From G963663315 sp963665165 (lineage in GTDB: Bacteria; Pseudomonadota; Gammaproteobacteria; Arenicellales; Poriferihabitantaceae), in contig OY761989.1 of NCBI GenBank assembly GCA_963665165.1, forward strand, positions 1,302,001 to 1,366,000: DNA of 64,000 bases, in the 5' to 3' direction. Each line of letters begins with the position of its first letter. Position 1 is the first letter of the stretch. A program made the position numbers and the translations under genes. Positions 9,100-16,994 of this stretch are shown here, piece by piece. Under the pieces are notes generated by a model that was not told where the DNA came from, ran no database searches, and was given only the letters and a program-made list of their open reading frames with translations.

Positions 9100-9227
9100 C
9101 CCCCCGGCAAAAGCCCTTACAGTGCAGTGTTTGGCGGGGAATGACAGGGTTAGATTTTTCGAAAATGGATTCACTGCTTGATAACAGGATTTATTTGCGA
9201 AGACGAGTTTTTAATGATAGACTCATG

Positions 9228-9354
9228 AGACCAGTATAGCCGATTACTGATGCGCTGTAATCATCTAAAAGTATTTTGAACGGACCTCTGTAATTTACAC
9301 GTCTGCCCTTGCTGGACAAGGGACAAGAAGCCACTTTCGGGTGGCTTTTTTATT
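9228..9354 (+). ncRNA. tracrRNA of the type II-B system
   Basis: Trans-activating RNA that pairs with the crRNA repeat and is bound by Cas9. The bases 9230-9243 (ACCAGTATAGCCGA) pair with repeat positions 19-32 over 14 consecutive pairs, one of them G-U. The following GCGCTGTAATC (9252-9262) can pair with the repeat's 5' GTTTCAGTTGC around a bulge, as in the FnCas9 guide complex. The next 50 bases, including AAAAGTATTTTGAACGGACC and ACACGTCTG, are nearly the same as the F. novicida tracrRNA body as I remember it. Then come a CCCTTG/CAAGGG hairpin (9306-9322) and an intrinsic terminator. The 5' end is estimated: TTTAAT at 9210-9215 could be its -10. The 128 bases between the array and the anti-repeat show no gene. 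Confidence 0.9.
9328..9354 (+). terminator. Intrinsic terminator of the tracrRNA
   Basis: A seven-pair stem AAGCCAC (9328-9334) with GTGGCTT (9341-9347), loop TTTCGG, runs into a T tract. It ends the tracrRNA before the convergent cas4 stop at 9417. Confidence 0.85.
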
Positions 9355-9416
9355 GCCTGTTAATTTCCCGGTTATTTCCAGGGTCAGCGCGTTCGAGGGT
9401 GTGGAGAAATAGTGCT

Positions 9417-9992
9417 TCACAGTCGGTCATTGCAGTGATTGATGTATTCGCAGGCGCAGCATTGAACAACCGTTGCGCTGGATTCCGGTTTTAATCCGTG
9501 CTGCAACATCTTCCTGATTTGGTTGGCCGTGGTCATTACTGCTTGCCGTCTTTCTGAAGTTATATTGAGAGTCTGTAAAACCTTGCCCTTGCCAACCAGA
9601 AATCCGATTTGACTGGATTTGGAGAAATGCTGTTCCAGCAGCATGGCGTAAGCTACCAGTTGTAATATATCTCCCCGCTTTTTGTTGTGGGCCGATAGTT
9701 TGAATTCAACGGCATAAACCGAGTCACCAGTTTCAACGGCCATATCAACGATACCGTGAAGTCCGAGACCGTCGTTCCGCATGGTCAGATTGTGGTATGT
9801 TGTTCCGGATGCCAGGTTGAATCTGGATAAATTGCGGCGTTGCCACAATTTTTCTTCGAGTTTGTGGAAGTCCTCACCTTGTTTAACCCAAATTGGCCGA
9901 TGAACAGAAATATCGGTCAATTCCATGTAATACACGACCCTTGGACAATAGCACCACTGGCGAATCAGATTGACCGGAACGCTAGATAACAT
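9417..9992 (-). CDS. cas4: CRISPR-associated nuclease Cas4
   Basis: RecB-like nuclease with an Fe-S cluster that helps select and trim prespacers with the correct PAM during adaptation. Within type II, Cas4 is characteristic of subtype II-B. The chosen ATG at 9992 overlaps the cas2 stop by 11 bases and has GGAAAG just upstream, giving 191 residues. A longer reading from 10058 would only duplicate cas2 sequence in another frame. Visible features are N-terminal cluster cysteines (RQWCYCPR), the nuclease motifs GIVDMAVE and YAVEFKLS (Asp, Glu-x-Lys), and C-terminal cysteines QCCACEYINHC. It is the last gene of the cas operon. Confidence 0.95.
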   Translation of the reverse strand: MLSSVPVNLIRQWCYCPRVVYYMELTDISVHRPIWVKQGEDFHKLEEKLWQRRNLSRFNLASGTTYHNLTMRNDGLGLHGIVDMAVETGDSVYAVEFKLSAHNKKRGDILQLVAYAMLLEQHFSKSSQIGFLVGKGKVLQTLNITSERRQAVMTTANQIRKMLQHGLKPESSATVVQCCACEYINHCNDRL

Positions 9993-10281
9993 CGGTTTCT
10001 TTCCAGTCTTTGAAGTCTTCGTTGTTATGGCCGATAAAGTAGCTTTGACCCCGGCCATTAAAATTGGTATGCGTGATAAAAACCTTGTCGGTGGTTTCGA
10101 GTCTGGTATTCAGATAGCGTTTAATCGCCTCCATATCAGCCAATGTCAAATAACCCCAGAACACAGATTTCTGTACTGGCTTGAGTCCGTGTTTCCCTAA
10201 TTCCTTGAAAATATCCGTGCGTATCTTGTTGTCTTCCACATCGTAGCTGACGAGATATTCCTGCCGTAGCGGATAGGTCAT
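9982..10281 (-). CDS. cas2: CRISPR-associated endoribonuclease-fold protein Cas2
   Basis: Small ferredoxin-fold protein that forms the Cas1-Cas2 integrase complex for spacer insertion. From the ATG at 10281 (MTYPLRQEYLVSYDVEDNKIR) the protein has 99 residues, the family length, with the first-strand Asp in VSYDVEDN. A longer reading from 10341 would run into cas1 coding sequence. It starts 7 bases after the cas1 stop and overlaps cas4 by 11 bases. Confidence 0.95.
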   Translation of the reverse strand: MTYPLRQEYLVSYDVEDNKIRTDIFKELGKHGLKPVQKSVFWGYLTLADMEAIKRYLNTRLETTDKVFITHTNFNGRGQSYFIGHNNEDFKDWKETDVI

Positions 10282-10288
10282 TGTCTGC

Positions 10289-11245
10289 TTACCATTTGAA
10301 TAAATAAGGTTTGTAGGGTTTTTCTCCGTAAAACTGTCCACACAGCCGGTAGGTTTGGCGCTGTATGATGTGCTCCAGTTTATGTTTCTTTTTACGGTAT
10401 AGATATTTTCGGGCGCATGTGTTTTGCACTTCGGTAATCAGCGCCTTTTTCAGGGGGGTGTCCAGGAAGTTCTTGCCTTCACTTTGGGCGCGTAATTTGA
10501 TTACGGCACGGTCCACCACCCAAGCACGGTACTCCTCCATCAAATCCAGTACCAAAGCCATTTTACCCGGTCGTTTTCCGTGCATGATGCCGAGGTAGGG
10601 TTCGAGTCCGGCGTTAATAATTGCATTGAGAATATAGCTGCTTAATACCGCATAACCCAGATTGAGCATGGCGTTGTTGATTTCCTGGCTACCCCGGCCT
10701 GCGCGCCTCTGAAAAGAAGAAGAAAATAGTTTCGCCTGACGCAACCCCTGAAAGTACGCGCTGGCGCTGGCTCCTTCAAATCCCAGCAGTGTTTCGATAT
10801 CCCTCGCTGATCTCGCTTTGGAGACATTCAGCAGTAGTTCATCGGCAGCGGATTGTAATGCCGGGTGGCGGTGGTACTTGTCCAGGTGGTTCAGCACGGC
10901 GCGCTGATTCTTGATCTTGGCGCTAACTACCTGTTTAGCCAATGGCAGGGTATTCCCTCGACAAAATGCCATTTGTGCCATGCGCACGGCAACCACGCCA
11001 TGTTGTGACTGACCCAGAATGGCTGAGTGTACTACTCCACGGAAGTCCAGAAAGAACAGTTTGATACCGCGACTACTGAACGATTCGATCAAATCGCTGG
11101 ACAGGCTGACTCCGCGTTTGGCGATAGAGACGGTGCAGAGGCGGTTTAGTGGATAGTGCAGGGTTTTGCCATCCTGCCTGATCGACAGGCGGTGACTGTC
11201 CAGCCCCAGAAAAGCGCCGTAGTCACAGATGACAAGGTGCTTCAT
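10289..11245 (-). CDS. cas1: CRISPR-associated integrase Cas1
   Basis: Metal-dependent integrase that joins prespacers to the leader-side repeat. The 318-residue product has the metal-site residues Glu157 (LLGFEGASASAYF), His222 (GIMHGKRPGK) and Asp234 with Glu237/Glu238 (LVLDLMEEYR). The N-terminal beta domain and C-terminal helical domain are of ordinary size. Its ATG overlaps the stop of the DUF2442 gene as ATGA, so translation should be coupled to that small gene rather than directly to cas9. Confidence 0.97.
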   Translation of the reverse strand: MKHLVICDYGAFLGLDSHRLSIRQDGKTLHYPLNRLCTVSIAKRGVSLSSDLIESFSSRGIKLFFLDFRGVVHSAILGQSQHGVVAVRMAQMAFCRGNTLPLAKQVVSAKIKNQRAVLNHLDKYHRHPALQSAADELLLNVSKARSARDIETLLGFEGASASAYFQGLRQAKLFSSSFQRRAGRGSQEINNAMLNLGYAVLSSYILNAIINAGLEPYLGIMHGKRPGKMALVLDLMEEYRAWVVDRAVIKLRAQSEGKNFLDTPLKKALITEVQNTCARKYLYRKKKHKLEHIIQRQTYRLCGQFYGEKPYKPYLFKW

Positions 11246-11511
11246 TTGGTGATTTTGGCCTTGAGCGGAAACCTGTCAGGGTATTTGATAATCTCTTTGG
11301 TCAAATCTATATCAATCGCCGGCCAGTAGTAGTGATCCGGGGATGGTTCTTCCACATTCAGAATAGCTTCGATTGTTTGTTGCCTGAACCAGGGAAAGTT
11401 TTCGTATGGCATGAAAAGCTCTTCATCATGTGTGAGTAGCCATATTCCGTGTACGGACACATGGGTGACTTCAATCTCCGAAGTGTCGTTCCCAAGCACT
11501 GATGATTTCAT
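11242..11511 (-). CDS. DUF2442 protein inside the cas operon (antitoxin-like partner)
   Basis: An 89-residue acidic small protein. It carries the DUF2442 pattern: a short beta-rich start (IEVTHVSVHGIWLLTHDEELFMPY), then ENFPWFRQQTIEAILNVE, then HYYWPAIDIDLTKEII and PDRFPLKAK. DUF2442 genes often lie next to DUF4160 genes as here, and the pair is generally regarded as toxin-antitoxin-like, without a settled mechanism. The start has AAGGA about 9 bases upstream, overlaps the DUF4160 gene by 41 bases, and the stop overlaps cas1 as ATGA. Neither DUF is a standard component of type II-B operons. Confidence 0.8.
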   Translation of the reverse strand: MKSSVLGNDTSEIEVTHVSVHGIWLLTHDEELFMPYENFPWFRQQTIEAILNVEEPSPDHYYWPAIDIDLTKEIIKYPDRFPLKAKITK

Positions 11512-11725
11512 GGTGGTGTTCCTTGATCAATGTTTCGATATGTTTAAGCTGTTTTCTCGAATAGCGGTAATTTTTTGCAAGCCCAATTTCCGGCTCCAGC
11601 CAGAATTTCGCTTCACCTTCTGCAGATAGTATATGAACATGCCTGCGTTTTTCTTCTCTTGAAAAAAAGAAAAACCGGTACCCATCTGCTTTGAAAATTG
11701 TGAGACTCACGTGTATGGGTTTCAC
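11471..11725 (-). CDS. DUF4160 protein inside the cas operon (putative toxin-like partner)
   Basis: An 84-residue protein with the DUF4160 pattern: TIFKADGYRFFFFSREEKRRHVHI, GEAKFWLEPEIGLAKNYRYS and a C-terminal helix KQLKHIETLIKEHHHEIISAW. The compact basic fold and the DUF2442 neighbour suggest a toxin-antitoxin-like pair, with this as the possible toxin; that role is inference. It starts at GTG 11725, 9 bases after the cas9 stop, with no clear Shine-Dalgarno. A second GTG five codons in would also fit the family start. It lies between cas9 and cas1 and shares their AT-richer composition. Confidence 0.8.
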   Translation of the reverse strand: MKPIHVSLTIFKADGYRFFFFSREEKRRHVHILSAEGEAKFWLEPEIGLAKNYRYSRKQLKHIETLIKEHHHEIISAWERHFGD

Positions 11726-11734
11726 TATATTGTA

Positions 11735-14700
11735 TTAAGCTGACAACCAGCTTTTTACCTTGCTGGATTTGCTGATCGTGAATGTAATGACTTTACCATC
11801 CGGGCTGGTTTCTATTTCTACTTCTCGGCGGTCGTTTTGTAGAGTAAAGGGAGTATCAAACCATTTAAACTGGGAAGACAAACAATGATGGTTGTCCTTT
11901 TTATCCCGATCCTGAGCCTTTTTCATCTCTTCTTCACTTTCATGACAGATAACCTTACCTTTCCAGTCACGCTTGTCTTGTGGAAGCGATAAATCTTTTA
12001 TCGAGGAAACTTTCAGACGCGCCATGCACCTGCCTGCATCCTTGTTCTTTATTTTGGCATCCTTGACTTCGATATCAGGGGTTCGCAGTGTAATTTTCTC
12101 TACAGGAACTCTCTTCCATTCAAGAGGTTCCAGGTTCCAGTTGTCAGGGATACCGGTATAGTGCTTTTTTGGTACTGAGTTCTTACTAATAATAGTGTGT
12201 GGTCTGCCCTTCCCGTCATAACCGTATTTCGCTAGACTCTCCTCAGCAACTATTTGGATAACCTGAGTTTTATCCCAAGACTTTCTTTGTAGGCGAATAT
12301 TCCCAATACTAATTTGAACAGGCAAAGAGAAAACTTTCCTCACTTTATTATGGTCACTTGTGGATTGAGTATTCTTGAACAATGAGCAATTTTTTACGAA
12401 TTCGTAAAAAGTCTTCTCTTTGTCTGCTTCTTGAAGGTGTCGATGTAATTTCATCCATTCGTAATAGGCAGGCAGTATAACGCTATCTTTATGGAAATCC
12501 TTTTCTTTAATACATTCAGGCCAACACGCAAGGGCATCTCCAACTGTTTGTGGAGGCTTGTTCTTTAGGCGAGATGTATCAAGTACTTTTTCCAGTGGTT
12601 TTTTTATGGTCTGATAGGTCAGATTATCTAAAATTTTTGCGATTTTTCGTTCCTGACTGTTCGCGCCTACAGAACCTATTTTCATCAAAAACTGCTGACA
12701 ATCTTTTTTCAGTATATTCCAGACTTCATAGTGTGCATTACTGGATGTTTGCCGGACAAAACTATTTTCCAGCAATAACGAAAACTGGTCAGCTTTGAAA
12801 TCAGCACAGTTAGACTGGTCGAATCCCTTCTTGTATTTGTCGTCCTTGAATTTCAATATAGGAAAGAAGCTTTCTTTGCAAATACTGTCACGATGAATTT
12901 GATAATTGATAGAAGGCTTCCTGTTTTCGGTAATTATTTTTCGATGATGTGTCTCAACAGTATAGACTTTCCTTCGCTGCAACTCCTCCAGAGGTTGCAT
13001 TTCGTCTGGTTTAACTTGAATCGAACCGAAGATGGTCTTTTCAAATATCTCGCCCGTATCCTTATCCAGCGGCCAAAGGTTCAGGGAATCACAGATTGTG
13101 AGCCTGAGACCGCCCGCATTTTTGTGTGCACAGGCGGTTATGGCAAAAGCCAGTTGAGCGTCAATCAGGTGGGAATAGGGTTTTTGTTTCTGACCTTCTT
13201 TCTTGGCGTATTCCTGGCCTATTAAACCGGTTTTTTCATATTCATTGCGCAGATCTTTGATGCCATCGCCTCTAGTATTCGATTGAGCTTCTACGCCAAA
13301 AAAGTCGAAGGACAGCAGGCTTTGTTTGCCAATGGTCCGGGCTTTTTTATTAAGACTGTTCGCAATTGCTTCGGCGAAATAGCGCTGTGTGCCATTGACC
13401 AGCATTCGGGTACGATTGTTGATAGCGTTGATGATCTTCTCACGTAAGGGTTCTCCCTTTAGAAACAGGGCATGGCGGAAGGCTTTTTGTTGGTCCTGGT
13501 TCAGATTTGTGAAGCTGCGGTACTTCCCGAAGCTGAAATTTTCTCCTTCCCCATCACCGATTTGTTCAATAATCCATTGTTTGATTTCCTGATCGTCTTT
13601 TGCCCCGAACTGTTTCTGTTTATACGCCTTCTTCAAGTCGCGCAGTGAAAATTCTTTATCTTTCTTGATTTTTTTATTCCCGGTATCACTTGCCCAGATA
13701 AGATTCGCCTCGTCATTCAAGGTGCCCCGTTTAGATGAGCGAGGGATAATATGATCTTTGTCACCTCTATTCTCCGGGAGGTTTTTGCCTGTGTATGGGC
13801 ATATCCCAAGACTAGCCTCTTTGATCCGCTCGTCCTTGTTGGTAGCAAGCTGTTCCTGGCCTTTCTCCCGGCTCAGTTTGTCCGTATCTTTCAGGGACTT
13901 CCCCTTTATCTCTTTCAGGCTTGGTTCAAACTCAAAGCGGTTCGATTCGGTGATGATGGGTACACGAACCTTTTTTTCCTGCTTCAAGCTCTTTTCGATT
14001 TTCTTCCATTTCTCTTCTGCTATAGCGCCACCAGTAATCCGTGCCATACGCATGACAGCGCCATCAATCAGTCGGGTGGGGATGGCGGGGAGTCGCTGGG
14101 CTTTGGCGGAGCCTTCTTTACTGCCCGTGTTTTCGGTCATCTGCATGCGATGAGCGTTATCTGCGCCGCATACAGCACAAGTATTGGAATTGCCGCTACG
14201 GTCTTTGAAAGCGATGTTGTGGATTTGTGCAAATGAAAAGACCGAGCAAAACTTCTGTGCTCTCGGGTCATCCTGTTGTATGCGCTGACCGAACAGTGAC
14301 TTCGCTAACTCATGAGACAGGGCCTTGATATTTTGATCCAAATTACGCAATTCCCTATCATCCGCACCGGGGGAGTGCGCGGAAACTGCTTTTCTCATGT
14401 TTTCTTTCAGGAAGCCACGGTGTTCCTTTTGTGCTTTTGCTGCTCGTTCGCATATCCCTTCCAATGATGATCGTTCTGCTTTGAAACTTTTCAACCATTT
14501 AATAACCTCACTGTCATCTGTGCTGCCAATAATCTCCTTCAATTCTTCCAGGGAGACCTGAAAAACGCCTGCAATATCATGGAAAGACTGGTACTTTTTT
14601 TGTCTCGGTTTGTGGTTGCAGTAGGTCAGCAGGCAATTTCTGTCATCAAAGCGTCCAGTATTTTCATAACCCCGGCCTTTGACATAGCGGTATTCCGGGT

Positions 14701-16744
14701 GGATAAATAATCTGCCATCTTTGGCGCGTTGTCTCTGTTTGTAATATTTGCAAACCAGATGCAGGAATGTTTTTTCTTGCAACAATCCTTTGTTGTCGTA
14801 ATCCCTGTTTGTTTTCAACCCATTCGGCAGACCGGATTCTCCAATCGCTATTTCCAGCTTGCATTTGGCATCTTGCTTCTCCTTCTCAGTTGATTGCTCC
14901 TGTCGCCATTTTTTGGCCTGGCTGTAAATTTCATTGAGTTTGAGCGGGTCGTCCGCTTTTACCCGGTCGAAAATGAATTGCAGGATCCGGGCATCCAGCG
15001 CCTCTAGTGGGCGCCTTTCCTGATTGCCCGCTTTTAACTCTTTCGGACTCTTTGGCTTTCCATTTTTCTTTTTCGGCTCCGTTTCCTTATCTGAGAAATA
15101 TGTGCTCTTTCCACCACCTTTCAGGCTTCGCAATTGACATACGAAATTACCCAGATACTCACCCACAGTCGGCAGTTTCCTGAGTTCTCCAAGCCAATCT
15201 TGCCATTCCGGGTATTTCCTGTTCAGAAATTCTGGATTCAGTATCAGGCTTTGGCATTTCGGTGGACGGCGGTTATTGTTGTCCTGATAGGGCGGGATAG
15301 TGAAGAATGGGTTGGTTTTCAGCCAGAAATCAATGACTGTGTTCGGATTCGTTTTTTTATAGTCGTTCCAGCATTCTTGCAGATTTTTATAATCACCTCG
15401 TTTGCCGTCAGCTTTTTCCTTGTCTTTTCCTGTATCGACACGCCATTCCCGTAAAATCCAGCGGTCAAAAAGTTCGTTCAGGCGGGTTTCGTCCCAGTAA
15501 TCGGAATTTCTATGGCTTTTATCATTAAAGTATTTGCGTAGTGGTTTGAGTTCGAGGTTGCTTATGTGACCGATCAAATTGGCGAAATTTACTTTGTCCA
15601 AATCCGGATAGCAGCCTGATTGAAGTTTCCTGCAGAAATTCTTGAGGTAGTCATGGGTGTGATTCGGATTTTCCAGCACTTTTTTGACTTCTTCAAAATA
15701 CTTGCTGCGGTGACGGCCACCGGATTCAAGCTCATGCAGCGTCTTATGCAAGGCAAAAGCCAAATGATGCAGGTGTGTTTTCAGCCATTCCTTTTGTTGA
15801 CCCTGGCTTGCGCTATCACCCGAGTTATCAGGTTGATCGAATCCGAGTCCTGCTTTCTCCAAATCAAATTTTTCTGTCTTAAAGTTCCAGACACAAGTCT
15901 TCAGTTCTTTTTCCTCTGAAGCAGTACCGGGTAAGGAGTCTAAAATTTGACAGGCAATATCTCGAGATTGGTTGTTGAGATAAATGATCAAATCGAAATG
16001 ACCAGGGAAAGTCCATTCAACCTCCGAATCATCGGATTTGTTTTTAGCAACAAAGTTTTCGTCCAGCCCCTGAACCCCATTCTGTTGCCATTCGTTCCAT
16101 ATCCATTTGGATAACCGGGAAAGAACTTTTCGTTTTTCGTCCGATATTTTCTCCCGTTTTTTCCTGATTTCACAATATTCCCTAAGTTTTTTGGTTCTGC
16201 CAATAAGTACTTGTCTTTTTGTGATACGTTTTGGTTCTTTGATCAGGGCTTCAAAAATTTCTTTTACCTTTGTCTCACCTTCATTAGTCCACTCTTTCAG
16301 CTTTACAGAAAAATCATATTCAACATCAGTGCAGGCTACATTTTCTTTCAACTCATCTGGCAGCAGCTTATACGCTTCTTTGGGAAACCTGCTCAATTTC
16401 TCGGTATCGTATTCTTCGGTTAAAAAGGTGAATCCCCTGCGATTGAGTAGAAAACTGGTGGCCTGTTGCACATCCTTGTTCCATTCCAGATGAAAGTGCT
16501 TTTCCCATATCAGCTTGAACAGTCGTTTGACCATCTGGCAACGGTCATAGCCGCGTCTCTGGTGGCGCGCTGCGGTTCTATTTTCCATCAAAAGCGTATA
16601 CTTGTCTTTCTCCAGCAGGTAGACCTTGCCTTCCTTTTCAATATTTTCAATCGAACTGCCTTCTTGGTAATGGGCAAAGTAAACCCCGGTATTTTTAGCT
16701 CCAAGATCAATGGAGATAGGACTGATAATGGGTTTTTCTGGCAT
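11735..16744 (-). CDS. cas9: CRISPR-associated endonuclease Cas9, subtype II-B (Csx12-like)
   Basis: RNA-guided DNA endonuclease of the large FnCas9 type. From the ATG at 16744 it has 1669 residues. Numbered from a GTG at 16798 (1687 residues), the catalytic set is complete: Asp31 in PISIDLGAKNTGV (RuvC-I), Glu951 in PIITESNRFEFEP (RuvC-II), His1016 in DHIIPRSSKRGTLNDEANLI (HNH), and His1210 with Asp1213 in SHLIDAQLAFAI (RuvC-III). The arginine-rich bridge helix ENRTAARHQRRGYDR is also present. Long stretches such as LDARILQFIFDRVKA and FLHLVCKYYKQRQRAKDGR match FnCas9 closely from memory. The ATG at 16744 is preferred because it puts the RuvC-I Asp at residue 13, near FnCas9 Asp11, and because a promoter overlaps the GTG. 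It is the first gene of the operon. Confidence 0.97.
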   Translation of the reverse strand: MPEKPIISPISIDLGAKNTGVYFAHYQEGSSIENIEKEGKVYLLEKDKYTLLMENRTAARHQRRGYDRCQMVKRLFKLIWEKHFHLEWNKDVQQATSFLLNRRGFTFLTEEYDTEKLSRFPKEAYKLLPDELKENVACTDVEYDFSVKLKEWTNEGETKVKEIFEALIKEPKRITKRQVLIGRTKKLREYCEIRKKREKISDEKRKVLSRLSKWIWNEWQQNGVQGLDENFVAKNKSDDSEVEWTFPGHFDLIIYLNNQSRDIACQILDSLPGTASEEKELKTCVWNFKTEKFDLEKAGLGFDQPDNSGDSASQGQQKEWLKTHLHHLAFALHKTLHELESGGRHRSKYFEEVKKVLENPNHTHDYLKNFCRKLQSGCYPDLDKVNFANLIGHISNLELKPLRKYFNDKSHRNSDYWDETRLNELFDRWILREWRVDTGKDKEKADGKRGDYKNLQECWNDYKKTNPNTVIDFWLKTNPFFTIPPYQDNNNRRPPKCQSLILNPEFLNRKYPEWQDWLGELRKLPTVGEYLGNFVCQLRSLKGGGKSTYFSDKETEPKKKNGKPKSPKELKAGNQERRPLEALDARILQFIFDRVKADDPLKLNEIYSQAKKWRQEQSTEKEKQDAKCKLEIAIGESGLPNGLKTNRDYDNKGLLQEKTFLHLVCKYYKQRQRAKDGRLFIHPEYRYVKGRGYENTGRFDDRNCLLTYCNHKPRQKKYQSFHDIAGVFQVSLEELKEIIGSTDDSEVIKWLKSFKAERSSLEGICERAAKAQKEHRGFLKENMRKAVSAHSPGADDRELRNLDQNIKALSHELAKSLFGQRIQQDDPRAQKFCSVFSFAQIHNIAFKDRSGNSNTCAVCGADNAHRMQMTENTGSKEGSAKAQRLPAIPTRLIDGAVMRMARITGGAIAEEKWKKIEKSLKQEKKVRVPIITESNRFEFEPSLKEIKGKSLKDTDKLSREKGQEQLATNKDERIKEASLGICPYTGKNLPENRGDKDHIIPRSSKRGTLNDEANLIWASDTGNKKIKKDKEFSLRDLKKAYKQKQFGAKDDQEIKQWIIEQIGDGEGENFSFGKYRSFTNLNQDQQKAFRHALFLKGEPLREKIINAINNRTRMLVNGTQRYFAEAIANSLNKKARTIGKQSLLSFDFFGVEAQSNTRGDGIKDLRNEYEKTGLIGQEYAKKEGQKQKPYSHLIDAQLAFAITACAHKNAGGLRLTICDSLNLWPLDKDTGEIFEKTIFGSIQVKPDEMQPLEELQRRKVYTVETHHRKIITENRKPSINYQIHRDSICKESFFPILKFKDDKYKKGFDQSNCADFKADQFSLLLENSFVRQTSSNAHYEVWNILKKDCQQFLMKIGSVGANSQERKIAKILDNLTYQTIKKPLEKVLDTSRLKNKPPQTVGDALACWPECIKEKDFHKDSVILPAYYEWMKLHRHLQEADKEKTFYEFVKNCSLFKNTQSTSDHNKVRKVFSLPVQISIGNIRLQRKSWDKTQVIQIVAEESLAKYGYDGKGRPHTIISKNSVPKKHYTGIPDNWNLEPLEWKRVPVEKITLRTPDIEVKDAKIKNKDAGRCMARLKVSSIKDLSLPQDKRDWKGKVICHESEEEMKKAQDRDKKDNHHCLSSQFKWFDTPFTLQNDRREVEIETSPDGKVITFTISKSSKVKSWLSA

Positions 16745-16798
16745 AAGATTTGTCGTATTGGGGTTGGATTCAGTGAAGGGCCTCGTTCGAATTGCCAC

Positions 16799-16827
16799 AT
16801 GATACAGACGGTCGTGACTAGGAACAA
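16799..16827 (-). promoter_or_regulatory. Candidate sigma-70 promoter of the cas9 operon
   Basis: On the minus strand TTGTTC (16827-16822) is followed after 17 bases by TATCAT (16804-16799). Transcription would begin near 16792, about 48 bases before the cas9 ATG at 16744 and downstream of the alternative GTG at 16798. The rest of the 16799-16994 gap shows no gene. Confidence 0.5.
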
Positions 16828-16994
16828 GATGTGGTCACGGGCTATTTCCGTCGTTTATCCACAAGGATGCCTAGGCGACTTCAAGTCTGCGTCCTTGCAG
16901 GGTTGGTTTGAATAGATTCTTGCTTCCACGAGAATTGACGGAAGGGGCACGGATGAAGATGGTCGGACAACCACAGAAGAATTGTCCCTATGAC

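Noticed and set aside
9184..9207. Possible second anti-repeat or scaRNA-like RNA upstream of the tracrRNA (CGAAGAC matches the repeat complement)
   Set aside because: Only seven consecutive bases pair; a match of that size is expected by chance in this gap.
7944..9239. Several open frames over the CRISPR array with repeated FSCWVFGYTGEA or VSVAGSSVILVK peptides
   Set aside because: They are translations of the 37-bp repeats; open frames arise because the repeat lacks stops.
16745..16798. Longer Cas9 N-terminus from GTG 16798
   Set aside because: No ribosome site, it overlaps the likely -10 region start, and RuvC-I spacing fits the ATG at 16744 better.
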